DNA of 64,000 nt, taken from assembly GCA_010015655.1 (NCBI GenBank), contig ML976660.1, forward strand, positions 245,811-309,810. The letters run 5' to 3'. Of the stretch, positions 12,681 to 25,515 are shown one piece after another. Made by a program: the position numbers and the translations under genes. Each line of letters starts with the position of its first letter. Position 1 is the stretch's first letter. Under the pieces are notes generated by a model. It had not been told where the DNA came from. It saw nothing but the letters and a program-made list of their open reading frames with translations, and made no database searches. The stretch is from Bimuria novae-zelandiae CBS 107.79 (taxonomy: Eukaryota; Ascomycota; Dothideomycetes; Pleosporales; Didymosphaeriaceae).

Positions 12681-13723
12681 CTCGATAGCTATAGATCTTA
12701 CGTTACTATAAATTTTATTAACTTTTATAATCGTAATAAGATCCTATTAGTAATCTATTTACTATATTTAACCTATACGCTGTAGCCTCTTAATATTTAT
12801 ATATTTAAGCCTCTATTAACTGCGTATTTAAATGAGCTATTAGCCTTCGTATAAAATAGCCTAAAGATAGCCTTTATTACTAAAAGAGACTTTTTAGCCT
12901 ATTCTAAAAGGCCTAGGTTAGTACTATAAGGCAGCTATTAATACTTCAGGCCTTTAAGGCTATAGGCCTATTACCTTTACACCTAGAGGCTATTCTTAAG
13001 TAGTTTAACAACGATTACCTACCTAAGTAAAAATTATAAAAAAGCTCTACCTTAGTACTTAGCATATTAAATTAGAGAAAAATTAATAGGCTCCTAAAAG
13101 CTTATATTAATATAAGAACTAGTAATATAGCTAAAAAGCTAAGTTAAACTATATACTTAATTTTTACACGAGCTTAGCTCGCAGAGCATAAAAATTAAGG
13201 TCTATAAAAAGCTCTAGCTATCTAAAAGAGACGCTTAAAGCAAAATAAGTCTTTACCTTTTAATTAGCCTTATAAGGATTAAGGGGGAGCCATTTTTATA
13301 TTACCTTATAGCGTATAGCAGGCAGGTAATTATTAATATAAGAAAGATACTAAAGCGCAGTAACTATAGCTTTAAAAAAATAAGTAAGTAAAGGCCCGTT
13401 AGGCTAGCTAGTAGCTTAAAGTAAGGCTACTCTAGAAGAGATATATTACTTAAGTAGCTACTAAAAATACGCGCGTAAAGTAGAGGGCTAATAAAGTTAC
13501 TAAGTAACGCCTTAATTAATAGGCTTATAAGGCTAATTAATAACTTTAAAATTACATTAAACTAGCTAAAAAGGGTAATAAAAAGGCTTTAGGGTCTACT
13601 ATTTTATTTATAAAAAAAAAGCCTGCGTTAGCACCTATACGCGTTAATAAAGCTATATTTACTTTACTAACGCCCTTATCGCGTAATAGCTAAATTATTA
13701 GAATACTAAATAGATATTAATAA

Positions 13724-13903
13724 TGTAAGCAGCCCAGAGATATGTCACATGACGACACTAGTCTCATGAGTCAGCTCTATCTCTATATACGAGCCTCTGA
13801 TCACTCCATGTACACACAACACAACACAGAACAACACACAGAGCAACTCAGACAATTACACACACAATATACTACCTTCACACATACCACCCACCTGCTT
13901 ACA
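13724..13903 (+). repeat. solo Copia-1 LTR without target duplication
   Basis: 180 bp starting TGTAAGCAGCCC and ending CTGCTTACA, nearly identical to the LTRs of Copia-1a and Copia-1b. The flanking 5-mers are AATAA on the left and AGTTT on the right, so there is no matching duplication, unlike the two full copies. P1 stops at its left edge and different DNA lies to its right. This fits recombination between LTRs of different copies, or a deletion or translocation breakpoint. The small open frame inside it occurs in every LTR copy and is not a gene. Confidence 0.88.
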
Positions 13904-14640
13904 AGTTTTACTTTATTTTTAGCTAAAGTTCTTTTAGAACTTGCTTTTTATTAATAACTTCTTTCTTCTTCTTAATAGCTACGTTATTACTAGCACGCTC
14001 AAAGAAGGCCTCTAGCGAAATCTTCTATAGTATTTTAATAGTACGGAAAGTTGCAGTATGAGAAATAGAACAAGAAATAGCATAAAATTCTAAAACTGAG
14101 GTTGGCGTTGCTAAGAGAACGATAGCGTTGCAGTGATAGCTGAGGTAGTCAGGTAGGTTTAACCCGGCACCACGACGGTACCTTTATAGTAAAACTACAT
14201 AGCACAAGCCAACTTGACAAAGGAAGACGGAAATAACATTGAAGGACGCTAGAGGGGCAAGGGGGGCATAGCACGGGGCCTATTTCGTCCCCAGTCCTTA
14301 AGGGACAATTTTGTCCCCCTCTTCCAAAACACGCCCCAGCGCCCAGGCTTACCTCCAAGCCTCCTTCTCGTCTAGACTTGACAAAGTTGTGAGGGTGTTC
14401 CCAAGTTATAAATGAGTACGATTGGCTGTTAGGGATGGCAGGGCAACATGACTGAGCAGCGGGTGAGCAGCCTGAGGGGTGGGTGAGCCGAGGGTGATTA
14501 GGACCTGAGCAAAGCAGCGCCGCTTACTAGCCACAGCAGGAACGAGAGTGCTAGAGAAATTTGACTGACTACCTGAGTAAGAATAAAAGGATATTATAAT
14601 AAACTTTATTATTATTTTACCTAAGAGCAATAGCTGCACG
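13904..14640. other. unassigned segment with a non-RIPed GC-normal island
   Basis: 13904-14090 is AT-rich and degraded. About 14100-14600 has ordinary composition, with many CA and TG dinucleotides, although RIP-mutated DNA lies on both sides. No gene, inverted repeat or second copy in the window was found. It could be a low-copy promoter or LTR-like part of the adjoining Gypsy-2, or unique host DNA trapped between insertions. Confidence 0.4.
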
Positions 14641-15700
14641 AATATTATAGTAATTATAAATAGACTTAGTAAGGACCCTAAGTTTATTAGTCTCTTAAAT
14701 TTTAATATACTTATAGTTATAATAGCGTTTTTTTAATACTAGGTAGTAGGCTACTTCTTCCCCTTCTCTATTATATTAGACGGCGGGGGACAATTCGTGA
14801 GCGAATTTTAGACTACACTCTATAAATAAGCAGGTATTAACTAAAGACTGTCTATAGTAAAGCACTTGGAGACGGATAAGTAAATAGAATAAATAAACTC
14901 TATCCTTAAAGCCTATCTCTAGGCGTACAATAACTAATAATAAAATAATTAGATAAAATAGCATCCTATAGCCTAGATAGCTATTAAAGGGCGAGAAGCT
15001 ATATTAATAGGAGTTAGTCTATTTTTCCTATTTTATAGCTAGAACGTTAAACTAGTTAAGAACTTTAGGGTATAGAGATTAGCCTTAGAGCTTAGAACTA
15101 ACGTAAAGAAGGCTATAAAGGTAATAATAAAAAAGTTTAAAAAAGTTTTTAACTTTATTTAGGTAAAAATAATAATAATTTAATAAGAATAAGAGTGCCT
15201 AGCAAACCGTTAATATAATAACGTTTTAATTTTAAAGGAAAGAGATAAGGTATAGCTAAAGTATAAAAACTACCTCTAAAACTAACGTTTAAGTAAGAAG
15301 CTTAACTAGAAGTAAGGAAAATTTATTATAAAAAAGGTAATAAACTCTTACGTAGTTAAACTAGATATCCTGCTAAACATACACCTTAGGTTCTACGTAA
15401 ATAGGCTAAAGTTAGCCTTGTTAAACCTTTTCCCTAGCCAAACCACTAATAACGCCTAGCCCGAAGCAATTATAATAAAAAAGGGGAAAGAAAAGTATAG
15501 TATAATTAATATATATAAAGAATGCTAGTCCTATAAAGGCAAGAGGGTGGAATACCTAGTATAATAAAAAAACTACTTTTAAAGAACTTAAGAACTTTAT
15601 AAAAATTTTAACTAAGCTACTACGTTAGACTATTAAAAAAAGTTTACTAAGCTATATTAAAATTATAATAGAAAACTCCTAATAGAATTCTATCGTAATA
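14640..15700 (+). mobile_element. Gypsy-2 remnant: integrase C-terminal half and chromodomain
   Basis: A second, different chromodomain gypsy. Around 14788 the integrase core reads DGGGQFVSEF, followed in frame by stop-interrupted wording matching the usual HPETDGQ.ERANK stretch. At about 15240-15430 the integrase C-terminal region is visible (KVINSYVVKLDILLNIHLRF, then NRLKLALLNLFPSQ), followed by a chromodomain-like stretch with KGKRVEYLV near 15540. No protease or reverse transcriptase was found upstream and no LTRs were identified, so it is truncated. RIP changes are dense. Confidence 0.7.
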
Positions 15701-17690
15701 TCCCCTAAATTAGCTTTTATTAGGGCCTAAAAAAGGCTTTACGATGCCTGCCTCGCTAAGTTAAAAAATCTAGCTAGATAAAGGTATCTAAGATAAGGGT
15801 AGGAATAATATTATTAAGGGATAAAATTAAGTATTAGAAAAAGAAGTTAGGAAGGAATTTTAAAAAAGTAATTTAAAAAACTTTTAAAACTACTAAGAAT
15901 AATAAAGGGACTAAATAATTCTTATAGTAGTAAGGGATAACCCTTACGAAAGAAATAAACTTTAAAAGTAAACTAAAGTAAGAAGGAGAGAGGAACTAGG
16001 GAAAAGGAGTATCTTTAATTACAAAAAAAAATAGTAAAACCTTTTTTAATAATATTTAGGTCTACTTCTCTATCCTCTAATATACTACTAAAGTTAGGAA
16101 AGCTATTATCCTCCTTACTTAGGCGCTTCTTAATTATAATAGCCTAAAGCCACTAGCGCAAGTCTTAGTAGGCTTAAGTAAGTATATTAGCTCTTACGAG
16201 GATATTATCTATTACTTAAAAACTATCTATTATAATGCCCTTATCTACTACTATAAACTTGCTAGAGAGTTACACGATATTAGCCTTAAAAGATAGCCTT
16301 ACTATCTAAAAGGAACTTATAAAAAGGTTTTTACACTTTTAATAAAATGCTTTAAAGTTAGTAGTATAAATTTAAAGAAAGTTAAAAGTTTTCTTAACTA
16401 TAATAGTAATACGCTCTAAAAGCTAAATAGCCTTAAAAAAAGTAATATAGCCTACAGTAGTAGTACTCTTGCTTTTAAAGGAGGTATAGTAATTAATAAT
16501 AGTAACCTTATAAGTAGAATAGAACGCGTTAAGGTTAATAAAAAAGGTCTTTTATTCTTAGCTACTCTTTAAAATCTTATTTATAAGGTAGACTATACTA
16601 ATAATTATAATATTAGTAAACTTTTCGCGGCTAACTTTATTAAGGGTAGGCTAAATCTAAGTAAGGGAAGAAGTTAGCAGAGCATATTTTAAAATTATTT
16701 AAAATAAGTTAGACTAAAGTATACTTATTTAGTATAGCTAATAAGCTTATAGGTATAGTACTCCTTACAGGACACTATCTTGCCCGCTAGCACCTACTAA
16801 TAGACGTGTTTATAAGTAATATAATTAATATACTAGCGCTTAATTATCGCGCGTAGCAAGATTAGACCCTAGAAGCTAAGCTTATTAAGTTAATAAGTAC
16901 ATATACCTAGGCTAATAAAGAACTAGGAAGGAGGTTAGAAGAGTAAGGAAGTAAGTTAGAAGGTAAGAAGAAGTAGAAAAAGCGTAAAAAAGGGTTTAGA
17001 ACTTACTTTATAAGCTTCAAAAGAACTAAACTTCTTAATAAGCTAGCTAAGAAGGATTACGCTAGCGTTAAAAATAGTAATTTTATTTTAAAAAAGCTTA
17101 GTCTTCTTAAGTTAGTAATTAAGTAACTACGACGGGGATAGGCCTTCTTTTATTTTATTATTAAAGTTAGTAGTACGCTTTTAACGCTTAGGCGTCTTTA
17201 TTACGTAGCTATTATATAAAGGGCTAGCTATCTTATTAAAATAGTAAGGGGAATTAGTTTGCGAAATTAGAGAAGACTAGGTTAAAAGTAAAACGTTATA
17301 GCGTATAAAGTTAAGCTAAGAAAAGAGAGAGCTTAAAAAAGTAAGGTCTAAAAGCTAAATAATAAGTAAACGCACTAGCGCGAACACACTACTATAATAA
17401 TTACTTATAGTAAGGATAAAAAATTAGACACGCGAGAATAGAACTAGTAAAAGGTTTATAATAGTAAGAGGATTATAAGTAGATAATAAAATAACTACAA
17501 AGCTATATAAATAAGATAAGACGCAGAGATTTTTCTTTACCCTTAATAAAAAGAAGGAAGGTATATAATAGGCTACGCCTAGTTATTACTTTAAATCTTT
17601 AACACTTAGTTATGCAAACCCTAGATATATAAGTTCGACGTCTAAAGCTTAACTTTAGATTCTTTATCGAATTTATAAGTATTCTTCTAG
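15700..17690. other. RIP-degraded repeat DNA, unassigned
   Basis: Very AT-rich with long A/T runs and no CA/TG. The plus strand near 16150-16350 still reads like protein (for example VGLSKYISSYEDIIYYLKTI), with only one stop in about 65 codons. It may be a 3' accessory gene of Gypsy-2 or another element; I recognise no family. Confidence 0.4.
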
Positions 17691-17885
17691 CACCTTTGGC
17701 TCCTTGAGCACCCAGCCCCTTATAAAATTAATAAAATAGTAGCGTAATTATATTCTAGCCTAAGTAAAGGCTAGTTCGAAGATAGCTAAAATTATAGAGT
17801 AGCTTAATATAACGTAGCGCACGATGCAGCGTATAATAAAAAAAAAACTACCTATAGTAATGTCTTAAAGCTTTCTATAGGCTAC

Positions 17886-18127
17886 TGTTGGCTTCAAACC
17901 TGCGCAACACTGCTACGGCTTTCACCGCCATGCAGTTTGCCTGCGGTTTGTTGCGTAGTTTGCCTATAGTTTGTTGCGCTAGTCCTGATTAGGCTAGCAA
18001 GGGACAAACCACGCTCGATAAATACTTTTCATAATAGCCCACTACAATAGATCTGCAATTAAGAATTAAATCAATACTATATTGTTGCAACGAAGTCTTG
18101 ATCCAACAGCCTATTGCCGTATTAACA
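17886..18127 (+). repeat. 5' LTR of Copia-2
   Basis: 242 bp, TGTTGG...TTAACA, paired with 23462-23703. Preceded by GCTAC. Confidence 0.92.
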
Positions 18128-18499
18128 CTAATTAGTGGTTGCTACACCACAGATTGGCAAGATATACTGTGTACAGGGAATCTCAGCGCACGTTTTAGGC
18201 TGAGTATTCTGGCGATAGAAGCGGTTAGCGCATGCCTCCTCCCCTACCAAGGCCTAGGATACAGCATCGCTAGTGCGAAGTATAGGTACGACAAGCTTAC
18301 TGCTATCCTGTATTAGGATCAGCGGCGCCTCGTATTTAAAGGATCTCTCCGCCTGGATTGTCCCTACTAAGGCTCAGTTCGGAAGGAGATTTGCGTCAAC
18401 CACGCTAACTCTTGTTAAATTATACTAATCACAGGCCCATATCTAAAACGCTATTATAAAGTACACCTAAATAAAGGACCGCTCGTGGTACCTAGACAA

Positions 18500-21400
18500 G
18501 ACAATCTATAAGGACTAGTACGCTAACTAAGATTTTAACATTGCTAACGCCACCGTTAATACAGACAAACTTAATACTATAGTTATTAACTAGATAATAT
18601 AGGTGGAAGAAGATAACATATTTAACCTGTTTTTACTACTTAAGTTTAAGAAGTATTTCGAGAATTTCACCCGCGATTTCTTTAACAGCATTAATAAGCG
18701 CATCTAAAAAGCACTTAAAGAGCTCCTCCGCTAGTAAGGTATCTATATTAAGCAGGGTAATAGTAACAATCTCCCTAACTAATTCGCAGAACTCCTTATA
18801 TTAACCACTATCTTAAAATAGCCCGCTAAGCATCTTAAGCTTATAAGGCTTTACAAAGGCTTTAAGTGCCACCAGATTGCAGATAATAAAGAATAATAGC
18901 GGTAGCAGCGAGCTCCGCTAGGTAGAGGATTATTATTATTATTACAACCTAGATTTACGCCTGTGCAGAACAACTCTTATTTACTTACTAACCTCGCTAA
19001 GTTATACACGCCAGAGCAGAAGTATTTAGGTGACAAATACGACATCCTTAAAACAAAGATTAAGGTGTTTAACGACCTCTGCACTAAGGTTAGGATTAAT
19101 AAGGATAAGTAGTATAAAATAGCACTCTTTATTATGCTTACTAGCTAAGCGCTTTAGTATTACTATAATTACATTACTCCCCAGGCGCTTACGCTTACTT
19201 ATAATATAATACTTAATAAGCTGCGCACGTACTTCAACACTATACAAGCTTACTAAATATACCTCTAGGAGTAGCATAGCACTACGCTTAAGAGCGTTAT
19301 AACTACTAACCCTAAGAAAGACCTTATAGAGTGTCTTAAAATAGTTATTAGTAAGATAAACATGCTCTATCAGGCACTATTATAGGACTAGGGTAAAAGC
19401 TATAATTAGTATTTGCTTGCGCAATAGCTCCTTAGCGCATGTTATAGTATTAAAGTAACTACTATAGCTTGCTTAAAGCTAGCAACTATATTTAAAGGTG
19501 TCGCTGTAGATCTCCGCAACGCAGTTAGCATGTAGTTAAGCTATTATCCTAATAGCCAGTTTCTATCACGAGATGTAGATAAGTAGTATTACACTAACTG
19601 CCACTACATCCGCAATAATTAATAAGCTACAGGATTATTAAATAATAACTACCATAGCTACTACTATTAAGGTCAAGGCGGATCGCGCGGCAATTAATTT
19701 AATAATAATAACTATTAGTTAAACTACTTAGGTAATTACCGCAATAAGACATGCTTTATCTATAAGTAGCCTAAGTACTAGTTAACTTAACACTTAAAAA
19801 AGAAGCGCATAGAGCATCGCTAACGCTATAATTAATATGCTTAAGATAATCCTAATGCCCTAAGCTATAAAGTGTTTCTCGCCGGCTATAAAGGCATAGA
19901 GCTTAAAGACAGCGACGGTAGCGATAATAATGCTAGTAATAATAATATTAAAGTATATTTTACTAACTAAGTCTACTTAACTATATCCTATAGCAAGATT
20001 AACGGCGACGCTATTGTCTCTAGCCTTAATAACGCTGCCGCACTTTATATAATTATAGGTAATAATCTTTATATCTCTAGCAAAGCAAATAAAGATACTT
20101 AACTCTTTTTATTTAATTTACGCTATAGCGCAGATATCTTTTAAGGTATTATGCCTAACACTAGTGTAGCTAGTGTCTTAACTACTAGCAAGACACAAGT
20201 AAAGGCGCTATAGCTTATCTAACTATCTATAGTTATTAATAAGTCTACCGCAGGACGTTATAAAATCCAATTTAGAAATAATCTAGAGTATTTCTCCCTT
20301 AGCGACGTTAATATTAGCACGCTATTTAGTATAATCACCTTTATAGTAATACTAACTAATACACTATTTTTACTCTGCTTAAATAATATAAATTATTATA
20401 GTATCTTCTTTAACAACATCGACAATATGCTCGTTTAAGGTGGCAAAGAATTCCTACTTGTCCGTAAATAGGGACATCCATAGCTCCTACTTAATAAACA
20501 AGAGACTATTATTTACTACTTAACTAAGACTAAGCTGCGCCAGCTTTACTAACGCTTTAGCTATCCTGCTACTAGACGACTGCACAAGATCCTTAGCAAA
20601 GCAGGCTATAAAGATATTAATAAGGATATTATTAATTGCATTAATAAGTACTATTACTAGTGTTAAATCCATAGTAAAACACCTGGCCGTTTCCGCTTTA
20701 CTATTCGCGATAACATGGACTTTAACTTATATATTATTATTAATATAATATATATTAATCAGAAACCAGTGCTCCACGCAGTTAATAAAGCCACAGCTTT
20801 TTAAGCTACTTAATTTATGCTAAATATCTAGGCAAACACTACTTAGGATCTCCTTTGCGCCATATAAATCGACATGTACGTTAGTCCTCCTAACGTTATT
20901 AAGATAGATGCTGGCAAGAACTTTATTACTAATAAGTTTATTAATAACGACACGTTACTTGTAATTAAGGTTAAGGAAGTCCTAGTAAAGGCATATTATT
21001 TAATTAGTAAGGTTAAGCGCTATCATGCTCCCATCCGCCGTGCTTATAGGGTAATCTCTACAGACGTTAGACGCATAACCACTCCTAAACATATCTTGCA
21101 GATAGCTATTAAGGCTGTTAATAACACCACAGGTCCTAATAGACTTGTCCTAACTCTTCTCGTCTTTAGAGCATATCCTCGCCTGTTAAAGAAATCACCA
21201 CTATCGCCATCTATTACCACCCGCGGCGCTGCAGTGCGCAAAGTAATAGCTAAAGTGCGCAAGATTAAGGCAAAGCGCTAAGTTAATAAGGCTCTTATAA
21301 CTTGTAATAGTCCTAACGTAACTAATATCTTACTATTACCTATCCTAAGCAGTGTTAAGGTCTGGCGGGAGAACTATAGATAGTCTAGCCCGCATTAAAT

Positions 21401-23310
21401 AATCGCCCTCCACGTTAATAAGCAATCTATAGTTATCGAAATTAATAATAAATAAGTTACCTTCTGTATCACCGCAGTGCGCCTGTATCATGTAGACAAT
21501 ATAACTATTATTACCCCTTTCGCAGAGGATAAGAACAATAGTAGCTCTAATAATAATTTCACTCCTATTATAGAGGAGCCCGCGCCTAAGCGTAAGCGCG
21601 GTAGGCTAAAAGGCTTAAGAAATAAGCTAAAACCTAATAAAGTTATAACTACTATAGTTAACCTTAATTAATGTGAGCGTGATAATCTTATCCTAGCTAA
21701 GAAGCTACGAGCAGTTAGCAAGATTATAACACTAAAGTAAATATTTAAAGTATCTATAAAGGTAGAGATTAACGCCCTTATAATATAAGGTGTCTTTTGC
21801 TTCGAGAAGTATAGTCCTTACTATTATAATAAGGTCCATATCTTTAAGTCACGCATTATTAATAAAGTTAAGGGTAAGACTACTAATCGCCCGTATAAGA
21901 AGTCCCGTCTTATTATTTAAAGATACGCTAATAACGACAAGAAGCTTGTCCTAACACAGTCTCCCACCATCCAGCGTGTAAGCCAGCGTGTGATTATCGC
22001 TCTAGCACTATTACTGTTGAAGCTGGGCATGTACCTCTGGCTCCGTGACATCACTCAGGCCTATACGCAATCGGATGATCCACTCTAGCGTACTATTATG
22101 GCTGACATACTAGCCTAGCTTAAGGAAAGTTATCCAACAAACATAGTTATAGTTATTATTAAGCTACTATACGGCATTGCTGAAGCAGGTGCCTATTAGT
22201 AGTTAACGTATAATAAACACTACACTAAGACTTTCTATATAGTAACATCTACTTATAATTTATGCCTACTTATTAGTAAGGCTAATAGCAAGTGCTTTGG
22301 CATTATTAGCATATAAACTAACGACACGCTTAGTCTGTCTAATAAAGCTTTTATAGACCTTAAGGACCAAGAGCTACGTTTTAAGGCTAAGCCTAAGTAG
22401 TTTCTCTTACTAGACGCGTAAATTAACTTTAATAGCTATATTATTAAGCTTAATAATAATAATCGCGCCATTACTCTGCGCTAGAAGAAGCAAGGTAAGA
22501 AGCTAAAAATAGCTAATAATAAGTAATTATATATTTAATAGCGCGCTCGAGGTGCTTATATTACGATAATTTATTAACCTAAGGCGAGCTTCGACCTCGC
22601 CGCCGCAGCCTAAGCGAGTAAGCCTATAAAAGAAGAAATTATTAGATTAAATAAGCGCATTATCTAGCAGAAGGAGAATATTACTCGCGGCCTTAACTTT
22701 ATCTTACTAGACTTAAGTAACTTAAAGCTATACGCCTTTATTAACGCATTATTTACTAATAATAAGGATATATTATTATAAATAGGCTTCGTGATTACGC
22801 TTAGCAATAAGACTAAAAATAGTAATTATAACTTTAAGTTTACTAGTAATATTATCTACTAGTTATCTATTAAGAGTAAGCGCGTCACTCGCAGCGTCCT
22901 TATATCTAAGATCTACGCAATAGCCTATAGAGTTAACATTATAATTATAATTAGTAGTATAATTAACATAATTATGCAGTAACTTAACCTCCCTAATGTC
23001 TTTATTGTCCTGTGCACTAACTCACGCTCCTTATATAATTACCTTATTAAGCTTGGCACTACTAAGGAGAAGCGCCTTATAATTAACATTATAGTTCTAC
23101 GTAAGGCCTATAAGTGTAATAATCTTATAGACATCCGCCGGATTAATAGACGTGATAATTTAGCAGACTTAATAACTAAGACCAGCTCTAACTTAGCTAT
23201 AGAGTATTTTATTAACTATAACTAGCTTGAGCTTTGCGTACAAGGCTGGGTTAATCGTGCTAAAGTTAACACCCTAGAGTACAATTACAATAGTAAGAAG
23301 TAGTAAGTCT
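18500..23310 (+). pseudogene. gag-pol of Copia-2
   Basis: Recognisable landmarks in order are: a zinc-knuckle-like region with CFIYK near 19749; an integrase core segment open over 20874-21281 with IDAGKNF, VKRYHAPIRRAY and a GPNRLVLTLLVFRAYPR stretch typical of fungal copia integrases; and the reverse transcriptase start LGMYLWLRDITQAYTQSDDP near 22020. Everything else is broken by TAG/TAA codons. The 135-codon integrase fragment is the longest open piece and is too short to be functional. Confidence 0.82.
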
Positions 23311-23461
23311 ATAAAAGGAGCAGCGAGATAGGCACTAAGAGGACGCGCACCAGCGCTAGTCTAGTTAGAAAACTAGCAACTATTACAGATTGTGTTTTAT
23401 TGCAGATTTGAGCGTTCTAGGCTAAACTAGCCACATGTAGCATAAAAGAAAAGATAGCCAG

Positions 23462-23703
23462 TATTAGCTTTAAACCTGCGCAACACTACTACGGCTTTCA
23501 CTACTATATAGTTTATCTATAGTTTATTGCGTAGTTTGCCTATGGTTTATTGCGCTAGTCCTGATTAGGCTAGCAAGGGACAAACCACGCTTGATAAATA
23601 CTTCTCACAACAGCCCACCACAATAGATCTGTAATCAAGAATCAAATCAATACCACATCGTTGCAACGAAGTCTTGATCTAACAGCCTATTGCCGTATTA
23701 ACA
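23462..23703 (+). repeat. 3' LTR of Copia-2
   Basis: 242 bp, aligned over its whole length to the 5' LTR with scattered C/T and G/A differences. Followed by GCTAC. Confidence 0.92.
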
Positions 23704-24620
23704 GCTACCTACCTATTTTTACTAGGAGAGACCGTTAAAAACTTACTTATATTATTAAAAAATACCTAATAATTAAGTACTATAAGCTTATAGATAAAAC
23801 TAAATTTTAATTATTTAATAAAGCTTTACTTAGTATCTTAAGGCGTATAGTAGCTTAAGTCTTAGTAAAAAAGGTTTCCGTAAGTTTAGGGTAAAGTAAA
23901 GACTAAAAATTAATACTATTATAATAAAAGAGCGTCTTAAGTTTACTAAAAATTAGTATAAATTTAACTAGTAAAAGACTACTTTAAAATTTAGTAATAA
24001 GTATTTTATTGCCTAAGGCTCTAATTATATAAATTAATAAGTATAGCGCCTACCTTTAGAGAATGGGTATATAGCAAGATAGAGGAGGTCTCTACAGCCA
24101 GGCAACCCGCGCGTATGGTTTAGGCCGCCGTATGGATGACACCAGGGACTCGAGTTGGGCGTAGTCCTCTGGTAATCATGACCCGCGATATATCATCACG
24201 ACGCCATAGGTATTTAGCTTAGAGCTATACTAAAGCACTCGAGGAAGGTCTCTTGCCTTATTATAAAGCTAGCTAGCAGTTTATACAGGATAATGCACCT
24301 ATCTATACTACTTATTACTTAAGGAACTAGCTTATAGATTATGGCGTGTAAATTATAGATTTCCTAGCATACTCTCTAGATCTTAACCCTATAGAATACC
24401 TATAGTAGGCACTTAAAAAGAAGCTTTATAAGTTTTATTTTAAGTTTAACTATATAGGAATATCTAAAGTTAAGTAAAAGTAATTTTAAAATAGTTTACG
24501 TAAGGCGTAAGTAGCTATACCTAATACTTTAATTAAAAAGCTTATTACTATAATACTATATCGCCTTGCCGCCGTACGACGAGTAAGGGGCTATTAGACT
24601 AAATATTAAATATAATATAA

Positions 24621-25515
24621 TTAATTTTTAACCTTTAGCGTCTAATTTAGGCGTGGTCTTATAGAGTTTTAGTGTCTTAAAAGTTACTTTAAAAGTGGTA
24701 TTGATGGTCCAAGCGCCTAGCGCGACAATACTTTTATCACCCAATTGTAATTATAATAGCTAATTAGGTAGTTAAGATATCGCGTTATACTGTTATTAAT
24801 AGTATATATTAGTGGGGTCTTAGCAGAGTGATACACTCGCTTATATAATACACTCGTTTATTGTAACGTACTATTTACCACTACGCCAATCTAGCAAAAG
24901 GTATAGGATAATACTCTATAAGATAGAGTAGATCCTAGATAAATAGTATATATACCAATATAGGGCAGTAATGACTAAGGGGCTAGATCCTTAGCTAGCC
25001 CCACTTAGGCCTGTATATAACTAGGCCTAAATAGTACCTGAGACTTATAAAGTATGTTATATAGACTTTTAGATTATCTTTTTATTTTAACCTATAATTA
25101 AAGCTAATGGTTAGTTTTAAATTATTACTTTTTTATTTTAGATTTATATTTACTAATGCCTAATTAGTAAAGCTCTACTTAGCATTGCTACTTCGTTTAA
25201 TAAAGTTTTAGTTACCCTGTTTTAATATATACTTTATTTTTATTTATTTTGTATTAACTATTATTTGTGAGTGCAATTTAGTTTTACTAAGGTTTAACTA
25301 AGCAGGCGTTATTAATTGGCAGCTTTACAGACTACTCATAGTTATATACACTAATGTAAGGGGGCGGGGTAGTGGTACAGTCAGATACAAAATTTATCAC
25401 CTGGCGTACAACCTCACGCAATTAAAAGCCGCACATCAAGGCAAGCTGGAACTAGTTTTCACGCATCTCACTCACCTCATTACTCATTCGCGTTCTCAAG
25501 TGCTCCAAAGAACTC
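24621..25515. other. RIP tail, then promoter region of the GMC gene
   Basis: 24621-25330 is AT-rich degraded repeat sequence that I cannot assign. Composition becomes normal at about 25350. 25400-25515 precedes the oxidoreductase ATG and holds its promoter and 5' UTR. The gene therefore starts within about 170 bp of the edge of the RIP block. Confidence 0.5.

Larger units (their letters stand above)
4574..13723 (+). mobile_element. pogo-like DNA transposon P1, RIP-degraded, split by Gypsy-1; right end missing
   Basis: The left end starts CCGTAGCTTGG after a TA at 4572-4573, in the same style as the intact ends of P2 and P3. A degraded transposase follows in 4690-5495 and resumes at 12686, where the catalytic segment read in related copies as LDSYRSYxTIxFIN is recognisable. 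The two halves join at CTCGA, the target duplication of Gypsy-1. The sequence stays similar to P3 up to 13723 and then stops abruptly at a Copia-1 LTR. The matching right inverted repeat is absent, so the element is truncated or rearranged. Stops are everywhere; it is not functional. Confidence 0.75.
17886..23703 (+). mobile_element. Copia-2: Ty1/copia LTR retrotransposon, RIP-inactivated
   Basis: A 5818-bp element with 242-bp LTRs (17886-18127 and 23462-23703) and GCTAC target duplications at 17881-17885 and 23704-23708. The 5' LTR starts TGTTGGCTTC; in the 3' LTR the start is mutated to TATTAGCTTT, again G-to-A and C-to-T changes. Integrase precedes reverse transcriptase, the copia order. 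A purine tract (AAAAGAAAAGATAG) lies near the 3' LTR. It inserted into the Tc1-like transposase frame. Confidence 0.92.
17690..24620 (+). mobile_element. Tc1/mariner-type transposon relic split by Copia-2
   Basis: Left of Copia-2, about 17740-17885 reads as a Tc1 helix-turn-helix (SKIAKIIE, LNIT, RTMQRIIKKK). Right of it the transposase resumes and about 24285-24430 contains the hallmark QDNAPIHTT...IDFPAYS.DLNPIEYL, the second and third acidic residues of a DD34E-type catalytic triad. It ends near 24609. The two halves join at the GCTAC duplication of Copia-2. Many stops; inactive. The terminal inverted repeats could not be located with confidence. Confidence 0.75.

Noticed and set aside
13742..13954. 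A repeated small ORF beginning MSHDDTSLMSQLYLYIRASD, seen at 13742, 36861-37067, 45724-45930 and on the minus strand at 49055-48846
   Set aside because: It lies inside the 180-bp Copia-1 LTR. The frame is open by chance and runs into different flanks in each copy. It is not a gene family.
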